This document shows, in pieces, positions 1-9,054 of a DNA stretch of 64,000 bases. Source of the DNA: Alteromonas sp. ASW11-130 (GTDB lineage: Bacteria; Pseudomonadota; Gammaproteobacteria; Enterobacterales; Alteromonadaceae). The notes beneath the pieces are model-generated. The model ran no database searches. It was not told where the DNA came from and saw only the letters and a program-made list of their open reading frames with translations. Location of the stretch: positions 451,703 to 515,702 of the forward strand of contig NZ_JAPFRE010000027.1 in assembly GCF_026183735.1 (NCBI RefSeq), written 5' to 3'. Position 1 is the first letter of the stretch; the number at the start of each line of letters is the position of its first letter. The translations under genes and the position numbers were made by a program.

Positions 1-1
1 A

Positions 2-1555
2 GCCTATTTCGAGTCGATTTGTATGTTCATTTTTTTATTACTACTCAGTAGGTATCTGGAACATCGTAGTCGGTATCGAGCCGCGACCATCTCGGCCAAT
101 ATGCAACAGTTTGTGCCCGTTACAGCGAACATATTAGATGAGAATGATAAACATGTTCGTGGTTTAGCAAAATCGCTTAAGATGGGTCAGCGAGTTCTAG
201 TTAAACCTGGCGAAACAATCCCCATCGATGGCGTTATTATTGAAGGCAGCGCCGATATAGATGAATCGATGCTTACTGGTGAGTTTGAGCCCGTTCACAA
301 ACGCGTTGGCGATTCTGTGTACGGCGGCACAGTAAACCGTGTCGGCAGCGTTATCATTGAGGTAGAAAAAACCTTAAAAGAAGCGTTGGTGAATCAGATC
401 ATTCGGATTCAGGATGCAGCCATGGCAGTCAAACCTAAAGCTGCTCAGATGGCAGATACTTTTTCCCAATATTTTGTAGTGGCGGTATTGCTCATAGCCT
501 TAGGTAGCTATTTGTATTGGTCGATCATTGGAAGTGAACAGGCGTTTTGGATTGCTATTGCAGTATTAGTTGCGACTTGTCCATGTGCGCTTGGGTTAGC
601 GACCCCAACTGCCCTAACTTGCGCTATGGCTAAACTTAATAAGAACGGCATTTTACTCAAACGGGCCGAAGCGTTAGAACAAGTCAACTCAATTGACCTT
701 ATAGCACTTGATAAAACTGGTACGTTAACGGAAGGTAAATTCTCAATACAAAACAGTTGGGTTGAGCAAGGTATCCACGTTGAGCATGCCCTGACAATCG
801 CAGCCACGTTGGAATCTCGCTCTGAGCATCCCATCGCCAATGCTTTTCGTGTCAATCAACTTCTCAGATTAAATGACTTTAGAGTGACGCCAGGATGTGG
901 CGTCAGCGGAACAATCGACGGTAATAACTATAAAATAGGCTCGTATGCTTTTGTATCCGCGGAAAATGACCACCGCCCCATTCAAGCGAATGTATATTTG
1001 AGTCGCAACAATACGTGCATCGCCTGTTTTGAAGTGACAGACCAGTTAAAAGATGATGTAAAAGAAACGCTTAGCAAATTCGAGCAGCAATTAATCATTT
1101 TAAGCGGCGATCACAATCGTCAAGTAGAACAGATTGCAAAGCGAGTAGGTATTTCTGAATTTTACGGTGACCATACTCCAGAACAAAAATATCAACTGGT
1201 TCAATCACTTCAGCAACAGGGCCGTAAGGTTATGATGCTAGGTGACGGCATCAACGACACCCCCGTACTGGCAAGTGCAGACGTGTCCGTTGCGGTTGGC
1301 AACGCAACGGATATTGCTAAATCTACCGCCGATGTTATTTTGCTGAAGGACAAAATAAATTTGCTACCAACACTATTCAGTGTGTCAAAACAAACAAAAC
1401 GCATAATACGACAAAATATCATGTGGGCAGTAGGCTATAATTTGTGTATCTTACCGTTTGCGGTAAGTGGAATATTAAGCCCGTGGATGGCTGTGATCGG
1501 AATGTCATTAAGCAGTATTATCGTTGTTTCAAACTCAACCAGAATCTTAAAATAG
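2..1555 (+). CDS. ccoI: CcoI/FixI-type copper-translocating P-type ATPase (5' end outside window)
   Basis: Membrane Cu(+)-exporting P1B-ATPase that supplies copper for cbb3 cytochrome oxidase assembly. The frame is already open at base 2, so the N-terminal metal-binding domain and first membrane helices lie outside the window. Numbered from the Met at base 23: TGE actuator motif at 85-87, transmembrane CPC copper motif at 186-188, phosphorylated Asp of DKTGT at 230, SEHP at about 267, GDGIND hinge at 407-412. The two C-terminal helices follow. ccoS starts 9 bases downstream, and this neighbour is what distinguishes CcoI from a general CopA. The family assignment is secure; the CcoI role rests on context. 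Confidence 0.93.
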   Translation, partial: AYFESICMFIFLLLLSRYLEHRSRYRAATISANMQQFVPVTANILDENDKHVRGLAKSLKMGQRVLVKPGETIPIDGVIIEGSADIDESMLTGEFEPVHKRVGDSVYGGTVNRVGSVIIEVEKTLKEALVNQIIRIQDAAMAVKPKAAQMADTFSQYFVVAVLLIALGSYLYWSIIGSEQAFWIAIAVLVATCPCALGLATPTALTCAMAKLNKNGILLKRAEALEQVNSIDLIALDKTGTLTEGKFSIQNSWVEQGIHVEHALTIAATLESRSEHPIANAFRVNQLLRLNDFRVTPGCGVSGTIDGNNYKIGSYAFVSAENDHRPIQANVYLSRNNTCIACFEVTDQLKDDVKETLSKFEQQLIILSGDHNRQVEQIAKRVGISEFYGDHTPEQKYQLVQSLQQQGRKVMMLGDGINDTPVLASADVSVAVGNATDIAKSTADVILLKDKINLLPTLFSVSKQTKRIIRQNIMWAVGYNLCILPFAVSGILSPWMAVIGMSLSSIIVVSNSTRILK

Positions 1556-1564
1556 TCTTCATCA

Positions 1565-1756
1565 ATGAGCATTATATACGTACTTATACCGCTGGCGGTC
1601 GTTATTATTGCAATTGCAATTGCGGTATTCTTTTGGGCGGTAAAATCCAATCAATTTGAAGATTTGGATCGCCAGGGTTACAACATTTTGTTCGATGATG
1701 ACTTATCTCCAGAAGAAAAAAAATTAGCCGAAGAAAGAAAAAAACGGAATGAATGA
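1565..1756 (+). CDS. ccoS: cbb3-type cytochrome oxidase assembly protein CcoS
   Basis: Small 63-residue inner-membrane protein required for cofactor insertion into cbb3 oxidase. It has one N-terminal hydrophobic helix (about residues 3-24), then the family-typical stretch in which FEDLDRQGYNILFDDD precedes a charged tail rich in Glu and Lys. It lies 9 bases after ccoI, and its end overlaps the next gene by 8 bases, which suggests translational coupling within one operon. Its length is normal for CcoS. Confidence 0.93.
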   Translation: MSIIYVLIPLAVVIIAIAIAVFFWAVKSNQFEDLDRQGYNILFDDDLSPEEKKLAEERKKRNE

Positions 1757-2414
1757 GCTCAGCCTGACCTCAGCATTTCTCATAGGTTTAGCTGGCGGTG
1801 TGCATTGTTTAGGGATGTGTGGTGGTATTGTCGGCGCTTTTAGAATGCTTAGCCCCTCGAATGAAAATATTGGTTGGTATTCTCTATCCTATAATGTGGG
1901 CCGGATAAGTAGTTATACAATAGCGGGTATTATTGCAGGCACCATGAGCAGCTTATCTGTGGCCGTCATGCCAGGGTCGAAGCTGATTCTATTTATCTTA
2001 AGCGCCTTCATGTTAATAGCGATGGCGTGCTATCTTGGCCAATGGTGGAATGGATTGGTAGCTATTGAAAAAGTGGGGAGTAGAATTTGGACAATCGTGC
2101 AGCCATGGTCGAAACGATTCTTACCGTTTAAAACACCATTGCACGCCCTTCCCTACGGTTTCATCTGGGGCTGGTTACCTTGCGGATTGGTATATTCCAC
2201 GCTGACCTGGGCGCTTGCTTCAGGCAGCGCGGTTTCTGGCGGCCTGATCATGTTGTTTTTTGGTTTAGGCACCTTGCCCACTATGTTTGCCGCTGCGATT
2301 GGCATAGAGTGGTTGATGAAAGGTTTAAGACACCCTATTTTAAAACAAGTAATCGCAATCAGCCTTGCCTGTTTTGGTTTGTTCCAGCTATATTTTGCCA
2401 CTCAACATTTCTAA
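1749..2414 (+). CDS. TauE/SafE-UreH-like membrane protein of the cco cluster
   Basis: Polytopic inner-membrane protein of 221 residues. The N-terminus carries a GGVHCLGMCGGIVGAF stretch with a Cys-x3-Cys pair, and a second helix carries a WLPCGLVY stretch; both are characteristic of the UreH-like/TauE family found next to ccoS in many gammaproteobacteria. About six hydrophobic segments are visible. The start overlaps ccoS, so it is probably co-translated with it. The conserved cysteines in membrane helices suggest metal handling (copper or nickel), but the substrate is unproven. It is sometimes called CcoH in annotations; I leave the symbol empty because that name is used for an unrelated protein. 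Confidence 0.85.
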   Translation: MNELSLTSAFLIGLAGGVHCLGMCGGIVGAFRMLSPSNENIGWYSLSYNVGRISSYTIAGIIAGTMSSLSVAVMPGSKLILFILSAFMLIAMACYLGQWWNGLVAIEKVGSRIWTIVQPWSKRFLPFKTPLHALPYGFIWGWLPCGLVYSTLTWALASGSAVSGGLIMLFFGLGTLPTMFAAAIGIEWLMKGLRHPILKQVIAISLACFGLFQLYFATQHF

Positions 2415-2682
2415 TCATAATTCAGTTGATATGGTAGAGGCTATTATGATGCAACTATTATCCAATAATCTCTTATTTATAACGTTAGTCCTACCGCACG
2501 GATGAGAGAATTACGTGGCCCGATAATCGCCTAATGATAAGACGAACTAAGAAGGAAGGGTGGTAATCGATGTAAATCCTACTGAAGCTGTTTACTGAAG
2601 CTTTCTGCTATAAAATTCAACAGCAAAGATTAATACGCTCTAGTATAATACCCCTCTGAATTTTTTGAGGTACACCGTTAAT

Positions 2683-3609
2683 ATGTCTTCAGTAGTTGCA
2701 ACCAACTCAGCTGCATCGCAAAGTAAAGCGAAGTATAGTTTCAACAAACTGCAAAAACGTTTGCGCAGAAATGTCGGCAAAGCGATCGATCAATTCTCTA
2801 TGATCGAAGATGGCGATAAAGTCATGGTGTGTGTTTCGGGTGGTAAAGACAGTTACACATTATTGGATATATTACTCTACATGCAACGTATCGCACCAAT
2901 TAGCTTCAGTATTGTCGCTGTTAATCTTGATCAAAAACAACCTGGATTTCCGGAACATGTTCTTCCGGACTACCTTTCGGCGTTGGGTGTAGCATACAAA
3001 ATTGTTGAGGAAGATACATATTCAATCGTTAAAGAAAAAATTCCTGAGGGCAAAACGACCTGCTCACTCTGTTCACGCTTACGTCGCGGCATTTTGTATC
3101 GCACCGCTACGGAACTAGGCGCCACCAAAATAGCGCTAGGCCACCATCGTGATGATATGATCGAAACGTTGTTCTTAAACATGTTTCATGGCGGGAAATT
3201 AAAAGCGATGCCCCCTAAACTGGTCACGGATGATGGTAAACATATCGTAATTAGGCCTTTAGCACTTTGTTCAGAAAAAGATATTGAACGCTACTCTCAC
3301 GAAGCTGATTTCCCGATTATTCCCTGTAACCTGTGCGGTTCACAGGAAAACCTGCAAAGACAGAACATCAAGCACATGCTACAAGATTGGGACAAGCGTT
3401 TTCCCGGTCGGATAGAGTCAATGTTCAGAGCAATGCAGAACGTTACGCCCTCTCACCTGGTTGACGGCAATCTTTATGATTTTAAATCAATTACTACATC
3501 AAATGGACCAGTAGTAGATGGCGATATTGGATTTGACGCGCCAGATATGCCACCCTCTAATTTGAATGACGAAGATAACATTGTACAGATAGTAAATATA
3601 ACGGACTAA
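2683..3609 (+). CDS. ttcA: tRNA 2-thiocytidine(32) synthetase TtcA
   Basis: ATP-dependent enzyme that thiolates cytidine 32 in a subset of tRNAs, using a [4Fe-4S] cluster. The PP-loop SGGKDS lies at residues 52-57 and the cluster-binding Cys-x2-Cys at 127/130, with a further cysteine in the [10 protein letters not shown] segment. I start at the ATG at 2683, 12 bases after a GAGG Shine-Dalgarno sequence. The frame also opens at a TTG at 2665, but that would place the start over the ribosome binding site. A TATAAT hexamer at 2644-2649 could be the -10 element, without a convincing -35. The 308-residue length is typical. Confidence 0.96.
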   Translation: MSSVVATNSAASQSKAKYSFNKLQKRLRRNVGKAIDQFSMIEDGDKVMVCVSGGKDSYTLLDILLYMQRIAPISFSIVAVNLDQKQPGFPEHVLPDYLSALGVAYKIVEEDTYSIVKEKIPEGKTTCSLCSRLRRGILYRTATELGATKIALGHHRDDMIETLFLNMFHGGKLKAMPPKLVTDDGKHIVIRPLALCSEKDIERYSHEADFPIIPCNLCGSQENLQRQNIKHMLQDWDKRFPGRIESMFRAMQNVTPSHLVDGNLYDFKSITTSNGPVVDGDIGFDAPDMPPSNLNDEDNIVQIVNITD

Positions 3610-3611
3610 CA

Positions 3612-4514
3612 ATGAAAATTGGCTTAGCGCTTGGCGCTGGTGCAGCGCGTGGTTGGACACATATCGGGATAATTGAAGCACTTGAAAAAATAGGTGTGCA
3701 AATTGATGTTGTCTCTGGTTGCTCTATCGGCGCTTATGTAGGTGCCGCTTATACCAGTGGTCGATTACAAGAGTTAAAAGAATGGTCTTCCTCTTTAACT
3801 GAATGGCAAGTACTTTCGTTAATGGGTGTGGGTTGGGGCCGCGGTGGTTTAGCCACCGGAAATAAGGTGTTTAAAAAGCTCAGTGAAGATCTATGCGCAC
3901 CTACATTTGAAGAGATGAATAAACCTTTAGCCGTTGTAGCGACGGACTTGTACTCGGGTCGAGAAGTGGTTTTTAAACGGGGAGAAGTGGGTAACTCTAT
4001 TCAGGCTTCGTGTGCTATCCCAGGTTTATTCAGCCCAGTTGCATATGGGGATCGCTGGTTAGTGGATGGCGCGGTTGTTAATCCCGTCCCAGTAAATTTA
4101 TGTCGCCAGATGGGTGCTGATTTTGTAATTGCTGTGAATTTAGATTCAGATTTTCGTCCCCAACGTTTAAAAAAAGAAGTAGAGGAACACGAAGAAGCAC
4201 AGCGAAAGACCGATACTTTTTTGAATAAGGGACATAACGCTGTACGCCAATGGTTCTCTCCCGAGCCCAAAGAAGACAAACTTTTGCCTCCCAGCATTTT
4301 TAGCGTGATTAGCAGTTCCCTAGAGATCCTGCAAGCGCGAGTGACCCGATCGCGTTTAGCTGGCGAGCCCCCCGATATCCTTATCGAACCCCGCTTAATA
4401 GATGTCGGTTTGATGGAATTTCACCGCGCGGCTGAAATGTGCGAAAAAGGCGAAAAAACAATTCAACGGTTAGCTGAGCAAATCCGTTTTCAATTGATGT
4501 TGGAAGCAGACTGA
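3612..4514 (+). CDS. rssA: Patatin-like phospholipase, RssA family
   Basis: Predicted cytoplasmic serine lipase/esterase of 300 residues. It has the oxyanion-hole motif GAGAARG at 8-14, the nucleophile elbow GCSIG with Ser38, and the catalytic Asp of the DGA motif at about 152, so the Ser-Asp dyad is intact. It starts 2 bases after the ttcA stop and is probably co-transcribed with it. The physiological substrate of RssA/YlbK proteins is not established. In E. coli rssA sits next to rssB; here it does not. The gene ends 4 bases before the converging DUF2987 gene. Confidence 0.88.
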   Translation: MKIGLALGAGAARGWTHIGIIEALEKIGVQIDVVSGCSIGAYVGAAYTSGRLQELKEWSSSLTEWQVLSLMGVGWGRGGLATGNKVFKKLSEDLCAPTFEEMNKPLAVVATDLYSGREVVFKRGEVGNSIQASCAIPGLFSPVAYGDRWLVDGAVVNPVPVNLCRQMGADFVIAVNLDSDFRPQRLKKEVEEHEEAQRKTDTFLNKGHNAVRQWFSPEPKEDKLLPPSIFSVISSSLEILQARVTRSRLAGEPPDILIEPRLIDVGLMEFHRAAEMCEKGEKTIQRLAEQIRFQLMLEAD

Positions 4515-4518
4515 TTTT

Positions 4519-5151
4519 TTACTTTGATGCGATTGCAGTAATTCGGAGTGGTTTAACGGGTAAATTCAACCCTTTACCATGCTCAAACCAATCTTTATCA
4601 AGACGAAGCATACCATTTTGAATATGCGGCTCTTCTTTAAAAACGTGATCCATATAAGGGTCTTCAAATTGGATATTCAATCCTTGCACCGTCGGCATCA
4701 TAAACGACAAAAAACTACCCATTTCGTTGAAAAACGCTGTGTATTGGTCCAACAATAGCTGTAGTTCTTCATTGCTATAACTTTTCTTTAGGTAGGCTGG
4801 CTTTGTTTCAAGCTGAACAGACATATCGCAGACATTCGCAGGTTCTGCTAATGAAATTTCTACTACCGCATCAGCCAATTTGAGCGCTTTTTCGTTTTGT
4901 ACAGTAAATCTATATTCGTCAGTAATCTTTAATGGCATCGTTTGTTTAGGCGTTACGATTTGTGCCGCAGTAATATTACACAACCGGCCCTCACCTACCC
5001 TTAAAAAACCGAAAGCGAATTGCAAAGCGTTAGTGTCTTCAGAGTTGAGCTTACGGATGTGACTATAGAAGCGACTGTACTCAACCTGTAATGTCTCTGC
5101 GAAGATAGGAAATGAGAGGCATCCTAATAAATAAATTATTACTGCTTTCAT
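4519..5151 (-). CDS. DUF2987-family secreted protein
   Basis: A 210-residue protein of unknown function with an N-terminal signal peptide (about residues 1-18, cleavage after the PIFA segment), so it is probably periplasmic. The FYSHIRKLNSEDTNALQFAF region near the mature N-terminus resembles the DUF2987 family of Shewanella and Alteromonas relatives. Two cysteines (in RLCNIT and ANVCDM) could form a disulfide. Its ATG overlaps the stop of the upstream bax-like gene as ATGA, which implies translational coupling. No catalytic motif is recognised. Confidence 0.72.
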   Translation of the reverse strand: MKAVIIYLLGCLSFPIFAETLQVEYSRFYSHIRKLNSEDTNALQFAFGFLRVGEGRLCNITAAQIVTPKQTMPLKITDEYRFTVQNEKALKLADAVVEISLAEPANVCDMSVQLETKPAYLKKSYSNEELQLLLDQYTAFFNEMGSFLSFMMPTVQGLNIQFEDPYMDHVFKEEPHIQNGMLRLDKDWFEHGKGLNLPVKPLRITAIASK

Positions 5152-5939
5152 TCTGCCATATACTCCTGGTTGAAGTTGATCATTGATTGTAGTTCTTCCA
5201 CGTACGCAGCGCCGCGTTCAGAATAATTAAGTAACCCTTCAGCAAGCGCATAGCCGGTAATAGGCAGTTGATTTTTACGCAACCGTGCCCTTATCTGGCG
5301 AAGCTCTTTGTATGCGTAATGACGATTTAGGTTACGCATATAAGTATAGGTTGCTCGAGACAAGTTGGGGAATTTAGCAACTTCATGGGCCGCTCCCTCA
5401 TTGCGTTCTGCAGGAACAAAACCACAACCACGTTTAAAACACCACAAACCAAAAAAGTTGTACCCTTGCTGAGCAAACCGTGAGGTTCCCCATGCCGATT
5501 CATTCGCTGCTTGAGCCATAACCAAATCGGCTGGCAATATGTCAATTTTAAGCAATAACGCTTCAAGTTGCTCTGGTAGCATCAGATCTTTAGTTATTCG
5601 ATACTCTTTCACCAACCAAGCTACTCTCTCGCTATCTTCTTCATTTAAGGTTTTCCCGCTGCTTAGCTGTCTTTGCAATGTTTGAATATAGTGCCTAAGG
5701 GTCAACAGATACTCATTTTGTTTTTCCACTTCAGGCTTTAGATAACTAAAGAAAGCGGCTTTACGCTTTTTAACATTTTCAAAAGCTGAAAAATCCGGAA
5801 CCGGTTTTTCAGCTTGTTTAGTTTGTGGTACGTCAAGTAAATCAGGCTCTTTGTCAGTAAATAACCACGCATTGAAAACGATAATTATCAATACACCGAC
5901 CGCAATCAGGATAATTTTTAGGGTTTCCAATTTATGCAT
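5148..5939 (-). CDS. Bax-type glucosaminidase-domain protein
   Basis: Membrane-anchored protein of 263 residues with a C-terminal mannosyl-glycoprotein endo-beta-N-acetylglucosaminidase-like domain, the family of E. coli Bax. One N-terminal membrane helix is followed by a charged linker. The family signature ANESAWGTSRFAQQGYNFFG contains the presumed catalytic Glu, and a GLWCFKRGCGF segment with two cysteines follows. I start at the ATG at 5939, which overlaps the upstream gene by 8 bases; an upstream extension in the same frame would run well into that gene. A likely role is peptidoglycan hydrolysis in the periplasm. Confidence 0.85.
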   Translation of the reverse strand: MHKLETLKIILIAVGVLIIIVFNAWLFTDKEPDLLDVPQTKQAEKPVPDFSAFENVKKRKAAFFSYLKPEVEKQNEYLLTLRHYIQTLQRQLSSGKTLNEEDSERVAWLVKEYRITKDLMLPEQLEALLLKIDILPADLVMAQAANESAWGTSRFAQQGYNFFGLWCFKRGCGFVPAERNEGAAHEVAKFPNLSRATYTYMRNLNRHYAYKELRQIRARLRKNQLPITGYALAEGLLNYSERGAAYVEELQSMINFNQEYMAE

Positions 5940-6702
5940 TAAAATTGGCCTCTTCGTTGTCGTCGATATTAATCTCATCGTCTGAAGGTGAGCCAAATAA
6001 ATCGTCGTATAACAAGGCCAGTGTGACATAGTAGAAAGGCATTACTACTATCAGGGCTATACCAAAAGTCAGGATAGTTAGGAAGAAAAGGACAGTGAAC
6101 AATCCGAATAACGCAAGGAAGCCTGTGAAATACTGATTTACCATTTTACAGGACAACACCAACGCGTCTGCTACCCTTAATTTTTTATCTACAATCAAAG
6201 GTAAAGTAAATGAAGTGGCAATAAACAAATAAACGCCAGGGATAATGAACAGAGCAAGTCCAATTTGCACGAAGGTAGAAATAACCAGTTGCGCCAACCC
6301 TAGTACCAATCCGAGCGAGAAATAGCTGACAATCTGAGACGGATGCGCGGCCTGACCGCGAACGCAACGAATACATATCATCCACAGTCCCGCGATTAAA
6401 GGAGAAATAACAAATATCCCAACTACATCTAGAACAGATTGTTGCACAGCAGTTAATTTTTGTACCGCTTCAATACCGACAAAATTAAGTAGTATGAACA
6501 CTAAGGAAGCAATCACAGCGATTAGCATCAAGCATGCACGGAATACTGTAGAAAACCGCTTTTTACATATTGACGCAGCACGTTTAATTAGTTCGGTTAA
6601 ATCGAATTTATATTGTCCTTTAAGCGACCGAGCCATATGCTCATTACTACCAGGCTTATCATCTTGTTGTTGGTTGCTTGCTGACACCAAAAACCTCATC
6701 AC
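5932..6702 (-). CDS. Polytopic inner-membrane protein of unknown function
   Basis: A 256-residue protein with a hydrophilic N-terminus of about 50 residues and then around five to six hydrophobic segments. Their pattern, including an IIPGVYLFIATSFTLPLIVD stretch, resembles UPF0259/YciC-like and DUF975-like membrane proteins. No catalytic motif is visible. The first codon is GTG at 6702 followed directly by ATG at 6699; neither has a strong ribosome binding site, so either may be used. The C-terminus is acidic. It overlaps the bax-like gene by 8 bases, suggesting they are expressed together. Confidence 0.7.
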   Translation of the reverse strand: MMRFLVSASNQQQDDKPGSNEHMARSLKGQYKFDLTELIKRAASICKKRFSTVFRACLMLIAVIASLVFILLNFVGIEAVQKLTAVQQSVLDVVGIFVISPLIAGLWMICIRCVRGQAAHPSQIVSYFSLGLVLGLAQLVISTFVQIGLALFIIPGVYLFIATSFTLPLIVDKKLRVADALVLSCKMVNQYFTGFLALFGLFTVLFFLTILTFGIALIVVMPFYYVTLALLYDDLFGSPSDDEINIDDNEEANFNA

Positions 6703-6790
6703 TACTTAACATCGCGACGCAGTATACCTTATCTAACAGATAAAACGTAAATGTTCATAGTTCTAGTCTATGCGGGTAAAAAGCAGTCGG

Positions 6791-7429
6791 CTAGGTCCAA
6801 ACCAGCTTAGCTGCCAGGCCAATAAGTAATACGCCCATGATACGGTCAAGCCAGTAGCCTTTTGTCCCAATTAAAGTTGCTACCTTATTAGTGCTGAGCA
6901 AAAAAGAAAGAAAGCAAAACCAGGCACCAGTAGCAAATGCTAGATAAACACCATAAAATGTCTTAACCGATAGCGGTGTTTCCACACTGATAATTGCGGT
7001 GAAAAGTGACAGGAAAAATAAAGTCGCCTTGGGATTGAGCCCGTTCGTTAGAAACCCCATCCAGAGCGCTTTTTTGAGGCTTATCGCATCGTCTGATTTC
7101 CCTTGTTGCAATTCATTTTGATTAACAGATTGCCGATTATTTGGACCACTTCTTATCGCCCCATATGCCAGGTAAAGTAAATAAGCTGCAGCAAGATAAC
7201 TGATTGCTGCGTATAGCCAAGGTGTCGTTTTGATTACAACGCTTAGCCCAACCAATGAATAGGCAACGTGCAGCAGTATGCCCAAACCGATACCAACGCT
7301 AGTCCACATAGCAATTTTACGTCCATATGCCACACTGTTTCGGACGACAACCGCAAAATCAGGCCCCGGGCTTGCTACCGCCACCAAATGTACTAAAGCT
7401 ATTGTGATAAATTCATCAAGCCACGGCAT
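6791..7429 (-). CDS. LysE/RhtB-family amino-acid exporter
   Basis: Inner-membrane translocator of 212 residues with about six hydrophobic helices. The N-terminal ASPGPDFAVVVRNS segment is the hallmark of the LysE/RhtB family, and a GFLTNGLNPKATLFFLSLF stretch is the second conserved region. RhtB members export amino acids such as homoserine or threonine; the substrate here cannot be read from sequence. It follows cobB by 3 bases on the same strand, so the two probably share a transcript. Confidence 0.9.
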   Translation of the reverse strand: MPWLDEFITIALVHLVAVASPGPDFAVVVRNSVAYGRKIAMWTSVGIGLGILLHVAYSLVGLSVVIKTTPWLYAAISYLAAAYLLYLAYGAIRSGPNNRQSVNQNELQQGKSDDAISLKKALWMGFLTNGLNPKATLFFLSLFTAIISVETPLSVKTFYGVYLAFATGAWFCFLSFLLSTNKVATLIGTKGYWLDRIMGVLLIGLAAKLVWT

Positions 7430-7432
7430 AGG

Positions 7433-8155
7433 TTACTGGTCCTTAATTGGTTTTAGAAATTCTTTGACAAATTCAGGGACGACGGTCGAGGCTTTGCCGT
7501 GAATTGAGTGTTTGAAGTTTGTATGTTGATAGCTTGGCTCCAGATTCAGTTCTATCGAATCAGCGCCGAATTCGTTAGCGATATCGACGAATCCAGCTGC
7601 TGGATAAACTTGACCTGATGTACCTATAGATATAAATAAATCTGCCTGACTTAACAACTGATGGATCTCTTCCATAAACAGTGGCATTTCACCGAACCAG
7701 ACGATGTCAGGCCGTAAACCATTTTTCGGCATACAGCAACCACAACGACTATTTAGGTCAAGGTCGTCGTTCCATACTACTGCCGCATGGCTTTTTAAAC
7801 ACCTGGCCGATCGTAATTGCCCATGCATGTGGAATACGCGCTGACTACCCGCTCGTTCATGTAAATCATCAACATTCTGTGTAATCAGCGCAAACCTATC
7901 ACCTAAAACCCCTTCCAGTTCAGCGAGCGCGTTATGCGCGGCATTCGGTTGGATTTTTTCATCCCGAAGTTGCTGGCGGCGCATATTGTAAAAGTGATAA
8001 ACCAAGTTAGGGTTGGCAGTAAAAGCCTCCGGGGTGGCAACGTCTTCGATCCGAAAATTTTCCCATAAGCCGCCGCTATCGCGAAAAGTTTTGAGGCCAG
8101 ATTCGGCAGAAATTCCTGCACCGGTAAGTACCACAACCCTTGGAAAATTAGCCAC
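7433..8155 (-). CDS. cobB: NAD-dependent protein deacylase, sirtuin class III (CobB)
   Basis: Removes acetyl and probably succinyl groups from lysines using NAD. Numbered from the chosen GTG start: GAGISAESG Rossmann motif near 12-20, QNVDD near 93-97, catalytic His111 in HMHGQ, and Tyr56/Arg59 in the YNMRR motif that marks desuccinylase activity in E. coli CobB. I start at GTG 8155 because GGAGG lies 6 bases upstream; the frame extends further only by running inside sseA. The gene overlaps the sseA end by 8 bases. The zinc site keeps Cys119, Cys138 and Cys140/141, but the second Cys of the usual first Cys-x2-Cys is missing. Confidence 0.92.
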   Translation of the reverse strand: MANFPRVVVLTGAGISAESGLKTFRDSGGLWENFRIEDVATPEAFTANPNLVYHFYNMRRQQLRDEKIQPNAAHNALAELEGVLGDRFALITQNVDDLHERAGSQRVFHMHGQLRSARCLKSHAAVVWNDDLDLNSRCGCCMPKNGLRPDIVWFGEMPLFMEEIHQLLSQADLFISIGTSGQVYPAAGFVDIANEFGADSIELNLEPSYQHTNFKHSIHGKASTVVPEFVKEFLKPIKDQ

Positions 8156-8987
8156 CGACGGCCTCCACCGGGCATTCTTCGCAGCTTCCCCACTCAGTCC
8201 AAGAGCCATCATAAACACTAACTGCATTGGCGCCACACATTAATGCGGCCATACCCACGATACAGGCCGTGACTCCTGACCCGCATAACACAATCAAGGG
8301 GGAGCTTAAGTCAATTTCTGCTTTCGTAAACTCTTGTCTTAACGCCACTGTTTCTTTAAATCTATTATCTTCGAGCACTCTGCTGAAGGGTAAATTTTTA
8401 GCCCCTGGGACATGTCCGCTTACTACACCATCTCTAGGTTCCTTCGTTTTACCGAAAAACCTTTCCGAACTTCTCGCGTCAATAATTTGAATAGGTCCAG
8501 ATATAGCTTCTAAAACAGTAGATTTGTCAACGAACCAATTTGGCTGTGCATTCGCTTCATAAAGGCGATTACGTCCCGGTGACGCAGGCTCCGCATTTAA
8601 CGTAAGGCCTAAATCCTTCCAAGCCGGTAAACCACCATTTAAAACACGTACGGACTCATGGCCTAAAGATTTTAACATCCACCAAACACGCGCCGAGCTA
8701 AAAATACCTTTATCGTCGTAAACCACAACAGGCGTGGTTAAAGCTACTCCGAGAGAACCAAGATAATGACTCAGTTGGTCAATAGATGGCAGAGTGTGCG
8801 GCAAAGATGAATTACGATCACTACCCTGTCCATCCAGATTGAAATTTCTTGCCTGCGGCAAATAGTCGTGATTCTCTATTTTTTCAGCGTCGCCAAAAGG
8901 ATCTCTCATTTCAGCGCGAAGTACCACTACACGTGTGGAAAACAGTTCATCATTTAATTGTTCTGGATCAATAAGGAATGGGTTCAT
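8148..8987 (-). CDS. sseA: 3-mercaptopyruvate/thiosulfate sulfurtransferase (SseA type)
   Basis: Two-domain rhodanese of 279 residues that transfers sulfur from 3-mercaptopyruvate or thiosulfate. The N-terminal rhodanese domain is inactive. The C-terminal domain has the active-site loop CGSGVT with Cys235, the form associated with mercaptopyruvate specificity. The length matches E. coli SseA (about 281). The downstream cobB overlaps it by 8 bases, so the two are translationally coupled, an unusual pairing of a sulfurtransferase with a sirtuin. Confidence 0.93.
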   Translation of the reverse strand: MNPFLIDPEQLNDELFSTRVVVLRAEMRDPFGDAEKIENHDYLPQARNFNLDGQGSDRNSSLPHTLPSIDQLSHYLGSLGVALTTPVVVYDDKGIFSSARVWWMLKSLGHESVRVLNGGLPAWKDLGLTLNAEPASPGRNRLYEANAQPNWFVDKSTVLEAISGPIQIIDARSSERFFGKTKEPRDGVVSGHVPGAKNLPFSRVLEDNRFKETVALRQEFTKAEIDLSSPLIVLCGSGVTACIVGMAALMCGANAVSVYDGSWTEWGSCEECPVEAVGG

Positions 8988-9054
8988 AACAGTTTCAGGC
9001 TATATAGTTTTTATTCGTCAATCATACAATCGATACAACCTGGCTGTATAGTGA

